DNA from: an uncultured Bacteroidota bacterium
GTDB lineage: Bacteria; Bacteroidota; Bacteroidia; Bacteroidales; P3
Assembly: GCA_902778925.1 (NCBI GenBank)
Contig: CACYZN010000008.1
Span: 1-64,000 of the forward strand
Direction: 5' to 3'
Length of the DNA: 64,000 bases
The position numbers and the translations under genes were made by a program. A model generated the notes under the pieces. The model did not search any database. It worked only from the letters and a program-made list of their open reading frames with translations, and was not told where the DNA came from. Positions 52,105 through 61,051 of the stretch are shown here, one piece after another (position 1 is the stretch's first letter; each line of letters opens with the position of its first letter).

Positions 52105-52965
52105 TTACAGTTTACAACGTTTCGAGCGCATCCAACCGAAGAGAGTCTCCATGTTGATGCCAATGCTGATGCGGAGGTATGAGTACCAGTCGTCGAGCGA
52201 GTCGTCGCCTCGCTTGATGCCCACGGCGTTTACGTAGCCGGCTTCGACCTCGGTGCTGCGGTCGGCCAGGGCGGCTGCCAGTTCGCCGTTCTCGACCTCG
52301 GCCAGCAGCAGTGCCGAGCCTACGTAGGTGGTGCTTACGTCGTCGAGGTAGTCGGTCCAGGTCTTGCGGAAGCCATACTCGGCGGTGAGGCTGAACGATT
52401 TGTTGATGCGCCATTTCACGCCCACGCCGAACGGCAGGCACAGCTGGGTGAGGGGGTAGGGGCGGCGGTCGGGATAGTCGACGGTGCCCTGTCCCTCGGT
52501 GCGTAGCGGCTGTAGGTCGGCCCATAGCAGTTTGCCCTCGGGGTCGGTATATTGGGCTTGTGGGTTGAAGTGGAATATGGCCAGTCCGCCGAAGATGTAG
52601 GGTGTCCAGGGGCTTTCGGTGGCACCCGGGCCGAAGGGCCGGAAGTTGAACTCGACCAGTGCCGCTGCCTCGGTTATGGCGGTGCGGAAGCTGAGGTTGC
52701 GCCGCGCGAGGTAGTCTTTGTCGCGTTGCAGATGGCCGTAGGTGGCGTCGAGGCGCAGTGCCCAGCGGTTGTCGAGGCGGCTGCGCAGGCCGAAGCTGGC
52801 GCCCCACTGCGGCATGTCGATGGCGCTTTGGTTGTTGAGGTCGCCGATGTACCACATGGCGCCGCTGCCCAGCGTCAACTCGCTGCGGTTCAGGAAGCCG
52901 GTGGGTTGTGCCGCGGCCGTGAGGCCGGCCGCCAGCAGCAGTGCTATGACGATGGGTTTATTCAC
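52105..52965 (-). CDS. DUF6089 outer-membrane barrel protein
   Basis: The 286-residue protein has a signal peptide (MNKPIVIALLLAAGLTAAAQ) and alternating beta strands with aromatic ends, for example GAMWYIGDLNNQS and TPYIFGGLAIFHFNPQAQY. FSLTAEYGFRKTWTDYLDDV is the most conserved stretch of the family. Function is unknown. It nearly always precedes uppS and bamA in Bacteroidota. It overlaps DUF4837 by eight bases. Confidence 0.85.
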   Translation of the reverse strand: MNKPIVIALLLAAGLTAAAQPTGFLNRSELTLGSGAMWYIGDLNNQSAIDMPQWGASFGLRSRLDNRWALRLDATYGHLQRDKDYLARRNLSFRTAITEAAALVEFNFRPFGPGATESPWTPYIFGGLAIFHFNPQAQYTDPEGKLLWADLQPLRTEGQGTVDYPDRRPYPLTQLCLPFGVGVKWRINKSFSLTAEYGFRKTWTDYLDDVSTTYVGSALLLAEVENGELAAALADRSTEVEAGYVNAVGIKRGDDSLDDWYSYLRISIGINMETLFGWMRSKRCKL

Positions 52966-53971
52966 CTTTGTTCCATTTGATTGAACGGCAGATGCCGTCG
53001 ACCTGCATCAGGTAGTCGCGCTTGTCGAAGCGCGGGCAGTAGACGTAGCCTATGAGGTCGACCACCTGGGTGCCGTCGGGCGAGAGGAGGCTGTAGCTCA
53101 CAAAGGGGCCGCCCATGAAGTCGCCGAAGGTGCGCCAGAGGCCGCGTGTCTCGAGGCAGTAGGGGCTGCCGTCGAAGTCCACCTGGCGGCATTGCAGGTC
53201 GAACCGGCGTTCGGTGCCCATGTAGCTGCCCTCGGCCGAGCCAGGCACCTCGCGGCGCATCAGGGTGTCGAGGCGATCGAGCACCTTGACCGAGTCGAAC
53301 TGGTGCTGGTCGCGATAGGGCATCACGTTGACCAGAACGCCGAGGCCGAAGTCCTTGGTCTCCTTGCGCAACCACAGGAAGTCGCCGTCCTCTTTGGCCC
53401 ACGAGAACTCTTGCGGCAGGGTGAGCGAGAAGCCGTACTTGTCGGCCACGCGCGCCATGAGCTCGACGTTGCGGTCCTTGTAGAAGGCGCGGGCCATGCG
53501 GTCGTACTCGGTGCCGTATATCTCTTCGACGATGCGGTCGCAGTGGCGGCGCAGCATTGCGCGCAGCTGCTCGTCGTTGCTGGCGGCTATGTCGACCACC
53601 ACCTGCGGCTCGGCCCACTGGTCGTGGTGTATGTAGAACTTGTCGGGGTTGCCGGCCTTGACGTCGCACAGTATGATGTTGCGGTGCATCTTGAACATCT
53701 GGGTGTTATGCAGCGAGCTGACGGGCACGTTCACCACCGAGAAGCGGGCCTCGGGCTGGGGTAGGCCGTCCTGCGGGGTGAGCAGTATCGAGTCGAGCAG
53801 CGCCTTGGTGGCGTCGCTGTAGTGGGCCTTGTCGGCGGCCACCAGCACCTCGCAGGTCTTGCCGCTCGAGCTGCGTTTGGTCAAGGCCTTGTTTTCCGGA
53901 CTGTTGCAGGCCACTGTCAGCAGCATTGCCGCTGCGGCCATCAGGGCTAACGCCGTGTGTCTTCTTTCCAT
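52958..53971 (-). CDS. DUF4837 lipoprotein
   Basis: The 337-residue protein starts at ATG 53971, where a lipoprotein signal (LALMAAAAMLLTVAC) begins. The frame extends 158 codons further upstream but there only shadows the epimerase gene. Features are EVLVAADKAHYSDATKALLD and FKMHRNIILCDV in the N-terminal half and a C-terminal FSWAKEDGDFLWLRKETKD region. The function is unknown, and it lies in the outer-membrane biogenesis operon. It overlaps the upstream gene by 25 bp. Confidence 0.82.
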   Translation of the reverse strand: MERRHTALALMAAAAMLLTVACNSPENKALTKRSSSGKTCEVLVAADKAHYSDATKALLDSILLTPQDGLPQPEARFSVVNVPVSSLHNTQMFKMHRNIILCDVKAGNPDKFYIHHDQWAEPQVVVDIAASNDEQLRAMLRRHCDRIVEEIYGTEYDRMARAFYKDRNVELMARVADKYGFSLTLPQEFSWAKEDGDFLWLRKETKDFGLGVLVNVMPYRDQHQFDSVKVLDRLDTLMRREVPGSAEGSYMGTERRFDLQCRQVDFDGSPYCLETRGLWRTFGDFMGGPFVSYSLLSPDGTQVVDLIGYVYCPRFDKRDYLMQVDGICRSIKWNKGE

Positions 53972-54924
53972 TGGTGATATTGTTTTATGGCCTCCGCTAT
54001 GGAGGTGTATGTTATGTCCAGTTCCCGTGCTGCGCGGCTGCCGTCGTAGTGTTCCTGCACGGCCAGCTGGCGCAGGTTGTTGCTGCTCAGTTCGGTGCGC
54101 AGGCCGCAGGCTCGCAGTGCGTCGCCTGCCGCCCCGGCGGCCGCCATCAGCCAGCGTGGCAGCACGAGCAGGCGTTGACGGTAGCCCATCGTGCCGGCCT
54201 GCAGGCGGTAGAGGTCGGCTATGCTCATGCTCTGGCCGGCCACTATATAGCGTTCGCCGTTGGCGCCGCGGTCCAGTGCGTGCACTATGGCCGTGGCCAC
54301 GTCGGCCACCGCCACGAAGGCCTTGCCCCCCGGAGGCGCCGCCACCAGCGGGCGACGGTAGGCGGCCTGGAGCATACGTCCCGACGAGGGCTTCACGTCC
54401 CACGCGCCGAGCATGAATCCCGGGCAAACCACCACGGCGTGCCATTCGGGGTGCCGCCGTGCCGCCTGGAGCACCACCTGCTCGCCTTCCAGCTTGCTCA
54501 GCGCGTACAGGCTGCGGTCGAATGGCGGGCGCATCGGCGCCTGCTCGTCGGCGGGCTCTGCGGCGCTGCCGTGGCCTATGGTGTTCACCGTCGAGGTGTG
54601 CACCAGGGTCGCTATGCCCAACTCCTCCATCGTGCCGACCACCCGTGCCGGCAGGTCGCGGTTGGCAGGTCGAAAGTCGTCGATATGCCTGAGGCTCATA
54701 TCGGTGGCGCCGACGCAGTTCACCACGGCTTGGCAGCCGTCGGCTGCGCGTCGCAGCGTGTCGGCGTCGAGCGCCGAGCCCACCACCGTCTGCCAGCCGC
54801 CGGCGGGCAGACGTATACCCCTGGCATGCCGCACCAGCGCCACCACCTCGTGGCCGGCGTCGACCAGCTGCCTCAACACGTTATGTCCCAGCAGCCCAGT
54901 GGCTCCAAGCAGCAACACTTTCAT
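53947..54924 (-). CDS. NAD-dependent epimerase/dehydratase (extended SDR)
   Basis: The 325-residue protein has the Rossmann loop LGATGLLGHNVLRQL (about 6-20), NCVGATDMS, and the catalytic region YALSKLEGEQVV (YxxxK). The form is that of extended SDRs acting on sugar nucleotides or related alcohols such as dihydroflavonol reductase-like enzymes. It is the first gene of the minus-strand operon leading to bamA. The substrate is unknown. Confidence 0.85.
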   Translation of the reverse strand: MKVLLLGATGLLGHNVLRQLVDAGHEVVALVRHARGIRLPAGGWQTVVGSALDADTLRRAADGCQAVVNCVGATDMSLRHIDDFRPANRDLPARVVGTMEELGIATLVHTSTVNTIGHGSAAEPADEQAPMRPPFDRSLYALSKLEGEQVVLQAARRHPEWHAVVVCPGFMLGAWDVKPSSGRMLQAAYRRPLVAAPPGGKAFVAVADVATAIVHALDRGANGERYIVAGQSMSIADLYRLQAGTMGYRQRLLVLPRWLMAAAGAAGDALRACGLRTELSSNNLRQLAVQEHYDGSRAARELDITYTSIAEAIKQYHQWKEDTRR

Positions 54925-55112
54925 GCTCCATAAACGCTACGCTTGCCCTTTTATTGTGTCCTCGCCAACCTATTTTACTCCCCTCGTTCGCTTTTGCCCC
55001 AGCAGGGTGAAAGAGGTATACCTCCGTCCATCTGGCCCCTTGCCCCCATTCCCAGTCACTTACTCCCCGCTTTCCACTCTCTTCAACCTGTTCCCCTCCT
55101 GCTCCTGTAGGG

Positions 55113-55207
55113 TATTTCTTATGTACTTCTTATGTATTTCTTATGTATTTCTTATGTTTTAAACATAAATACAACATAAGAAATACATAAGAAGTACATA
55201 AGAAATA
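55113..55207. repeat. Long palindrome made of 11-nt tandem units
   Basis: TATTTCTTATG, TACTTCTTATG and TATTTCTTATG (55113-55145) are perfectly complementary, over all 33 bases, to 55175-55207. A fourth unit (55146-55156) faces a degenerate one. It lies in the 412-bp gap 54925-55336, which otherwise holds the M49 terminator, a pyrimidine-rich stretch at 54950-55112 and no gene I can support. Confidence 0.93.
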
Positions 55208-55281
55208 GGCTAGGGGAGCCGGAGCGGAAGAGGGGAGAAATGGGAATGGAGAGGTGTGGGATGCGCGTGGTGATGGAAAAA

Positions 55282-55317
55282 AAATACGGAAGCCCCCCTA
55301 GAGAGGCTTCCGTATTT
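55282..55317 (-). terminator. Intrinsic terminator of the M49-like gene
   Basis: A perfect 13-bp stem (55305-55317 with 55282-55294) is followed on the minus strand by a run of seven or eight T residues. It starts 20 bp after the stop codon of the gene at 55337. Confidence 0.9.
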
Positions 55318-55336
55318 CCCACTGTGGGTGTGGTGG

Positions 55337-56983
55337 TTAGAGGCCGAGCACGTCGGCACCCTGACGGTAGATGATGTCGCGCGGGATGTTGGCGTCGCGT
55401 ATCAGGTCGAGGTCGTGCTGCAGCTCGCTGCCGATCTTGCCGTTGCGGTCGCTGTAGGCCTTGGCGGCGGCGGCATCGCCCTCGCCTTCCATGGCGATGA
55501 TGATGGAAGCCCATTCGCGGGCGGCCTGGCGGGCCTTGTCGACATCGATCACGTACTTGCCGTCGGCGTTGCGGGTGAAGGCACCATGCTCTTTGAAGTA
55601 GTTGTAGCACATGATGTTGGCAACACCGTGGGCCTCGGTGGCGCCGAAGCGGACGCTGCGGAGGATGCCGGCGATGAAGGTGATGTAGTTCTGGGCGACG
55701 GTGGTGTTGGTAATCTCGCCGCGCTCGATGAGCTGCTCGGTGAGGAAGAGACCGCACACGTCGGCCTTGGCTTCCTCCCAGGCGCTGTACTGTGCGCCGA
55801 GGGCCTGGCGGCAGGGACCGCGGCCGGTGACGGTGTTCTTGATGCCCAGGCCGTGGGCCACCTCGTGGTAGCAGGTGTTGCCGAAGAAGGCGTTGAAGGT
55901 GACGCTGTCGACCTGCTCGGGGCACACCATCAGCTTGGCGATGGGCACCATGATGTTGTCGAACTTGGCCTGCATGGCGTTCTTCAGCTGCAGGCGGCGG
56001 CTGCCTTTGGCCAGCTGCACACGCTCGTCGTTGGGCAGGTTGATGGCGATGGTCTTGGACCCCGCGTTGCAGTCGCCGGCATAGTAGACCACGTCGTATA
56101 CGTTGATGTCGCAGTCGGTGCCGGGCACTTCTTTCTTATACTTGGGGTCGCAGGGGAGGAGCTTCTGCATCTCGGGCAGGAGGGCGGCGAACTTGCTGAG
56201 GTCGTTGCTCCAGGCCTCGTCCTTGACGAGCACGAAAGCTTCGTGGCTGCACTTGAGGCCGTTGATGCCGTCGTCGTAGTTCTCGATGGGGCCGACCACG
56301 AAGTCGAGCTTGCTGTCTTTCATGTCCATCCACACCATGTCGCTGTTGAAGTAGTCGTCGGTGCGGAAGGCTTCGCGGCGGGCCTCGAGGTATTTCTTGA
56401 GGCCGGCGTTGTCGGCCAGGGCGATGGCCTTCTCGAGCAGGCTGTCGACTTTGGCCAGCTCGGTCTTGTAGGCCTCGTGGTAGGGCAGTACGTAGAGCTT
56501 GCCGTTCTCGTCGCGGCGCAGCACGCTGTACTGGTCGTTCTTCAGCGGGTCTTCGAGGGCCTCAAACTCTTCGGCCGTCATGTCGACGGGGTAGAAGTTG
56601 CAGCCGGCGGGGCGCTCGCCGTAGCCGGGCAGGAAGGGGCGCTCGCTGTCGAGGCGGTCCCAAGCGCCGTACTGGATGCGGGCGAAGGCGCGCATGGCGG
56701 GGTCGCACAGGGTGTCGATGCTCTCGCGGTTGGCGTAGCCGAAGTATTCGTCCCAGTAGATGTCGTCCATCACCTTGCCTATCTCGATGAATATCTTCAC
56801 CAGCTCTTTCTCGTTGGCCGAGAGGGTCTGGATGAGGTCGGAGGTGAGGGTGAACTCGGCGTACTCGTTCACTTTCTGTTGGATTTCGGGGTCGGCAGCG
56901 CAGTCTTTGCCTGCCTTTTTGTTTTGGCATCCGATGGCCAGGAGCATTGATGCTGCCATTGCAATTACGGTTAGTTTTTTCAT
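55337..56983 (-). CDS. M49-like zinc metallopeptidase lipoprotein (dipeptidyl peptidase III-related)
   Basis: The 548-residue protein has a lipoprotein signal ending LLAIGC (Cys19), so it is probably anchored outside the inner membrane. Zinc ligands are expected at H373 and H377 in HEVAHGLG with E374 as catalytic base, and E404 in WEEAKADVCGLF, the second M49-type motif. Classical DPP III has a six-residue HExxGH motif, so the HExxH spacing marks a divergent branch. Family members cleave dipeptides from peptide N-termini. It is monocistronic with its own terminator. Confidence 0.82.
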   Translation of the reverse strand: MKKLTVIAMAASMLLAIGCQNKKAGKDCAADPEIQQKVNEYAEFTLTSDLIQTLSANEKELVKIFIEIGKVMDDIYWDEYFGYANRESIDTLCDPAMRAFARIQYGAWDRLDSERPFLPGYGERPAGCNFYPVDMTAEEFEALEDPLKNDQYSVLRRDENGKLYVLPYHEAYKTELAKVDSLLEKAIALADNAGLKKYLEARREAFRTDDYFNSDMVWMDMKDSKLDFVVGPIENYDDGINGLKCSHEAFVLVKDEAWSNDLSKFAALLPEMQKLLPCDPKYKKEVPGTDCDINVYDVVYYAGDCNAGSKTIAINLPNDERVQLAKGSRRLQLKNAMQAKFDNIMVPIAKLMVCPEQVDSVTFNAFFGNTCYHEVAHGLGIKNTVTGRGPCRQALGAQYSAWEEAKADVCGLFLTEQLIERGEITNTTVAQNYITFIAGILRSVRFGATEAHGVANIMCYNYFKEHGAFTRNADGKYVIDVDKARQAAREWASIIIAMEGEGDAAAAKAYSDRNGKIGSELQHDLDLIRDANIPRDIIYRQGADVLGL

Positions 56984-57016
56984 GATTGTGTGTTTGTGTT
57001 GTTATTTTTGTATTGT

Positions 57017-60000
57017 CTATTGCAGTACGAGTCGCAGGGTGGCGACGCCGGCGGGTATACTGGCGCGCAGGGTGTAGACGCCTTTGGGCAGGTGGCCAAG
57101 GTCGAGGCGTTGCACGTGGTGCAGGCAGGCTACCTGGCGCCCCATCATGTCGTAGATGCGAAGCTCGGTGGCGGGCTCGCTGAGGGCCACGCTGCCGCTG
57201 GTGGGGTTGGGGTGAAGTCTGAGTTCGGGGGCAGGCAGCGGTCGGTCGGCTATGCCTTGAGGCCCGAGAAGGGTCAGAACGAGGGTGACGGTGCTGTCGC
57301 AGCCGTAGGTGGTGGGGAAGACCTGTGTGTACATGCCCGAGGCGGTGTAGATGTTGTCGTTCCACTGGAAAGAGTTGTCGTGGACGTCGAGGGCTATGGT
57401 GTCGAATACCGGGGCAAGCACCGTGTAGTCGACGATGGTCACCATCCAGCTGGTCTCCAGGATAGCCGCGCCGCTGGTGGGCTCGTGGGTGTCGATGGTG
57501 TCGTCGAAGAGCATGTAGAAGGCCCCTTCGCAGAGGGAGTCGTGCTGGAAAGCGACGGCTTTCGATTGGTGGGGCAGAATGATGTTGTCGATCCACACGC
57601 AGTCGCTGCCGCGATCCCAGCTGACGTCCTTCTCGTAGCGGAAGGTGAGGGTGTGGGTGCCGGTGGTCAGAAAATAGGAGACGCGTTCCCATTCGGTCTC
57701 GCCCGAGGCGTCGAACTGCTCGGCTCCGTCGATGGAGAAGTGGAACTTGTCGTAGTTGCGCTCGGACGAGACGCGGTAGTAGAAGCTCAGGCTGTCGGGC
57801 GTGGCGACGTTAACGGAGAGCTGCATCTCGGAGATGTCGTAGTTGGAGAGGCCGGCTGCCGACCGCATGCAATGGGAGCCCTCGTAGGCCAGCGAGTCGG
57901 TGACCACCCAGGGGTGGGTGCCGTCGTTGGCAAAGCCGTTGAGGTTCATGGTGCTGCCCTCGAAGGTCTCCAGGTAGGCTTGTCCGAGGTACACGGGCAG
58001 TTCGCCGTCGAGGGTGCTGTAACGATAGTGCATGGGAATGGTGATATGCTGCGGGAGTAGGCTGTCGGCATGCAGGGTCAAGGATAGGGTAGTGTCGCTA
58101 TTGGGTGCCATCGCAAAGGGGGCGGTGGAGGTTGCGGTGAGGAGAGAGGTGGTAGGGGTCAAGGTCAGGGGGAAGATGTGCCCGGGGGCGTGACCGGTGT
58201 TGCGCAGGGTGGCGGTAAGGGGCATGGTGCTGCCGGCATTCATGCTCGGCATGGGTTGTGAGAAAGAGATGGAGAGTACCGGGGCATAGAGGGTCATGCG
58301 CACCATGTTGTCGCTAGTGAAGGCGTTGTCGGACCACGAGGCGGCGATGCTCAGGTTGGCAGTGGCGTTGTCGGGGGTGTCGTCGGCCACAAAGGCGTTG
58401 ACGGCATCGGTGAGGACGACGGTGTCGCCGGCGGCCAGGCTGTCGAGGGTCACAGTGGCGGAGGATAGGGTGAGGCGAGGATTGTTGGAAGACAGTTGTG
58501 CCACGATGTTGTGGGCAGTGGCGGTGCCTATGTTCTGGAAGGTGATGGTCAGCGCAACCGTGTCGCCGCTGTTGAGGGGTGCCGCGTTGGCGGCGCTTAC
58601 GATGGTGAAGGCCCCGTCGGGTTGTATGAAGTCGATGTCGACGAAGGCGGTGCGGTATTGTTGGGCCGAAGCGGCAAGGCGGTAGGTGCCAACCAACAAG
58701 TTGGTCGGGATGGAAAGGATGGCATGTCCGTTTCCGTCGGCGAAGGCCGAGGTCTTCAATTGGTTGGTCGTGGTGTCGACCAGTGCCAGATAGGCGTATG
58801 GGGCCGCCGTCACAGGAATCGAGGTGGTGCCGATGCTGGTGACGGTCGGTGCCGATATGCTCATCGTGTCGGCTTGGGTCATGTAGGGCATCAGCGACGG
58901 GTCGCCCATGAGGTGGTATATCTCCCAGTAGTATAGTTTCAGACCAGAGGTGGAACTCTCCACAGTCATGTTGCCCTGGAACATCAAGCTGCCCTGGGTG
59001 GTGACCCATTTGTCGTGGCTCTCGCCGTGGGTATGGAACAGACGATCGTAGGCGCCTAGGTTGCTGCTGTTGTAGTTGAGCGACATGGTGGCGCTGATGC
59101 TGTTGCGCACGCCCACGGACCAGTAGAAGTCCTCGCCCCAGTAGGTGCTGTTGCTGCCGCCGATATAGCCTACGGCGCCGCAGTAGTTGCCCTTGCGGAG
59201 TACGGCTTCGCCGAGACAGGTGGCGGTCTCGAACTTGTTGGTGAGGCAGCAGTTACCTATCATCAGGCCGAACTTCTGATTGTTGGTCATGTTGGCTGCG
59301 TGCGTGGTGGTGAAGTTGGGGGTGCCCCAGCTGGTTGAGCTGCCATGGGCTGTGTAGTTGATGAGGCCGGCACCTTGGTTGTACTTGTCGCGCACGGTGG
59401 CCGACATGGCGTCGCTGTTGCCTGCGACGGTGATGTTGGTTCCGGCCGGCACGACGGAGGTGTTGTTCTTGTAGTAGTATACCTGGCTGAAGCCTTGGCC
59501 GCCGTTGACGTAGTGTTGGATGGCGTAGTCCATTGTGGGGTCGGCATAGTTGTAGCCGTGGTCGCCGTCTTCGCCGCGGTCGACGCCTGCCACCATGACA
59601 GCGCGGTCGAGGAACGAAGGGTCGGCAAAGGTGTACTGCTCGTACATGAGGGTCTTGGCTATCTGCGGAACCAACTGCGCCTCTGTCTGGGCCGAGAAGC
59701 GGCCGTGGTAGCAGTCGGGTATGTTGTCACCTTGGGTCCAGGTGGTGTAGTAGAGGTCGGTGATATGGTCGTCGTCGGTGGTACCTTCGAAGGCGGGTAT
59801 CTGCTCGTGGTCGCCTACCAGCAAGAGGTAGGTGGGAGCGGGGTTGGTGGCGGTAGCATCGGTGTACTGGCTCCGTATGAACGACTGGATGGAGGCGCAG
59901 GTATTGCCCACGGCAGATGAGTCGGTATAGGCTATGTCGACCAAGAATCCTTTGCGACGCTTCCACTGAGCGAACCCGTCAAGCAGGCCGCGGAACATGC

Positions 60001-60697
60001 TGTGGGACACTATGAGGTAGCGCACAGGGGCTGTGGTGCTCACGGCTTTAGGGTAGAGGCTGTTCAACACAGTGATGCCACCGAAGGCCGGGGTGTGGTA
60101 GCGGCCGAAGTGGGCCAGCGTGGCTTCGGGATTGCTTCCGAGGTAGTGCACCTCCACAGTGGCGTTGCGGCATACGATGACTTGGTTGCTTACGGGGTTG
60201 TAGCGTACTGGCGAGAACTGCAGGCGGGCCAGCTGCCGGTCGCGGGCGATACCCACCGCCTCGACCGAGGCCAAGGCTACCCCATAGAAGGCGTCGGAGG
60301 TGTAGGTTTTGAGGTTCTTTACCAGTGGATGTGCTGCGGTGTCGCTTTTGCTGCGTGGAGGCTGTACGGGCAAAAGCCACATGGCAGAACGGTTGCTTGA
60401 CAGGCGGGCAACGTCGAGTGTGTCGTAAGTGGCGTTGCTGACAGTTACAGCATAGCCATCACAGAAGGGTACCTCGATGAGGGTGGAGTATGTCGGTAGA
60501 CACGGCTCGCCCACCTCGGACGATGGAAGCCATCCGTAATCGCTATTGCCAAACAAGGCATCACCTGCGGGGAGAGAAAACTCGATACGCAACTGCTGCC
60601 AGGAGTCTTCTACTACCTTTTGTGCTCTTGCGTGCGGCGCCACGCCCAGCATCGCAAGGAGTACAGTGGAAACGATAAGACAGTATTTGTGTCGCAT
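57017..60697 (-). CDS. Gingipain-type C25 cysteine protease, type IX secreted
   Basis: The 1226-residue precursor starts at ATG 60697 with a signal peptide (VSTVLLAMLGVAPHARAQ). A propeptide-like region precedes the C25 domain, where His451 (NYTAHGSSTSWG) and Cys484 (MIGNCCLTNKF) are 33 residues apart, the same spacing as the catalytic pair of RgpB. GYIGGSNSTYWGEDFYWSVG (about 510-529) is also diagnostic. Immunoglobulin-like repeats and a jelly-roll-like region follow. The last 70 residues (HPNPTSG, then YDMMGRQV and LPKGVYTLRA) are a type A T9SS sorting signal. It is a secreted or surface-anchored protease. Confidence 0.92.
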   Translation of the reverse strand: MRHKYCLIVSTVLLAMLGVAPHARAQKVVEDSWQQLRIEFSLPAGDALFGNSDYGWLPSSEVGEPCLPTYSTLIEVPFCDGYAVTVSNATYDTLDVARLSSNRSAMWLLPVQPPRSKSDTAAHPLVKNLKTYTSDAFYGVALASVEAVGIARDRQLARLQFSPVRYNPVSNQVIVCRNATVEVHYLGSNPEATLAHFGRYHTPAFGGITVLNSLYPKAVSTTAPVRYLIVSHSMFRGLLDGFAQWKRRKGFLVDIAYTDSSAVGNTCASIQSFIRSQYTDATATNPAPTYLLLVGDHEQIPAFEGTTDDDHITDLYYTTWTQGDNIPDCYHGRFSAQTEAQLVPQIAKTLMYEQYTFADPSFLDRAVMVAGVDRGEDGDHGYNYADPTMDYAIQHYVNGGQGFSQVYYYKNNTSVVPAGTNITVAGNSDAMSATVRDKYNQGAGLINYTAHGSSTSWGTPNFTTTHAANMTNNQKFGLMIGNCCLTNKFETATCLGEAVLRKGNYCGAVGYIGGSNSTYWGEDFYWSVGVRNSISATMSLNYNSSNLGAYDRLFHTHGESHDKWVTTQGSLMFQGNMTVESSTSGLKLYYWEIYHLMGDPSLMPYMTQADTMSISAPTVTSIGTTSIPVTAAPYAYLALVDTTTNQLKTSAFADGNGHAILSIPTNLLVGTYRLAASAQQYRTAFVDIDFIQPDGAFTIVSAANAAPLNSGDTVALTITFQNIGTATAHNIVAQLSSNNPRLTLSSATVTLDSLAAGDTVVLTDAVNAFVADDTPDNATANLSIAASWSDNAFTSDNMVRMTLYAPVLSISFSQPMPSMNAGSTMPLTATLRNTGHAPGHIFPLTLTPTTSLLTATSTAPFAMAPNSDTTLSLTLHADSLLPQHITIPMHYRYSTLDGELPVYLGQAYLETFEGSTMNLNGFANDGTHPWVVTDSLAYEGSHCMRSAAGLSNYDISEMQLSVNVATPDSLSFYYRVSSERNYDKFHFSIDGAEQFDASGETEWERVSYFLTTGTHTLTFRYEKDVSWDRGSDCVWIDNIILPHQSKAVAFQHDSLCEGAFYMLFDDTIDTHEPTSGAAILETSWMVTIVDYTVLAPVFDTIALDVHDNSFQWNDNIYTASGMYTQVFPTTYGCDSTVTLVLTLLGPQGIADRPLPAPELRLHPNPTSGSVALSEPATELRIYDMMGRQVACLHHVQRLDLGHLPKGVYTLRASIPAGVATLRLVLQ

Positions 60698-60846
60698 GTG
60701 TCTGTATATCTTATTTATACGTAATGTGTCTAGTGTTTGTACAAATTGCAAATATACAAAAAAACACACATGTGCATCTTTTTAAACGATAATTATGCAA
60801 TTAATCATATTGAGAGGGGGTAGAAATCAGCCGATTGCAAAAAAGT

Positions 60847-60877
60847 TTTGCCGTATGAAAAAAATGTAGTACTTTTG
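60847..60877 (+). promoter_or_regulatory. Consensus promoter for tRNA-Ser
   Basis: TTTG (60847-60850), 19 bp, then TACTTTTG (60870-60877) match the Bacteroidota consensus exactly. The tRNA begins 20 bp downstream. On the other strand TATATTTG (60749-60756) is a possible -7 element for the C25 protease gene. Confidence 0.8.
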
Positions 60878-60897
60878 CGGCCGATTTTCAAATCCAC

Positions 60898-60988
60898 GGA
60901 AAGGTGCTCGAGTGGTTGAAGAGGCCCGCCTGGAAAGCGAGTAAGCGTTAACAGCGCTTCAGGGGTTCGAATCCCCTCCTTTCCGCCA
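60898..60988 (+). tRNA. tRNA-Ser(GGA)
   Basis: GGAAAGG and CCTTTCC form the 7-bp acceptor stem, with discriminator G60985 and an encoded CCA at 60986-60988. The anticodon GGA is at 60932-60934 in CCTGGAAAG. A long variable arm (AAGCG/CGCTT) marks class II, and GGTTCGAATCC is the T arm. It reads UCC and UCU codons. Confidence 0.96.
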
Positions 60989-61000
60989 GACGTGGAAAAG

Positions 61001-61030
61001 AGAGGCGCGACCGCATGCGGTCGCGCCTCT
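61001..61030. terminator. Bidirectional terminator between tRNA-Ser and the flotillin-like gene
   Basis: A GC-rich perfect palindrome (AGAGGCGCGACC with GGTCGCGCCTCT) of 30 bp is followed by TCCTTTT. It lies 12 bp after the tRNA and 21 bp beyond the stop of the convergent gene. Confidence 0.85.
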
Positions 61031-61051
61031 TCCTTTTACCCATTTGGGTCG

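Noticed and set aside
53972..54445. N-terminal extension of DUF4837
   Set aside because: The added Arg/Gly/Pro-rich sequence is antiparallel-free shadow of the epimerase gene in another frame, and a lipoprotein signal begins at 53971.
53926..54933. 335-residue plus-strand frame opposite the epimerase gene
   Set aside because: The minus strand encodes a clear SDR with GATGLLG and YALSK motifs. The plus frame has no domain.
55328..56950. 540-residue plus-strand open frame
   Set aside because: It is fully antisense to the M49-like gene, is rich in Val, Gly and Ala repeats with no recognisable domain, and arises from the GC-biased codon use of the real gene.
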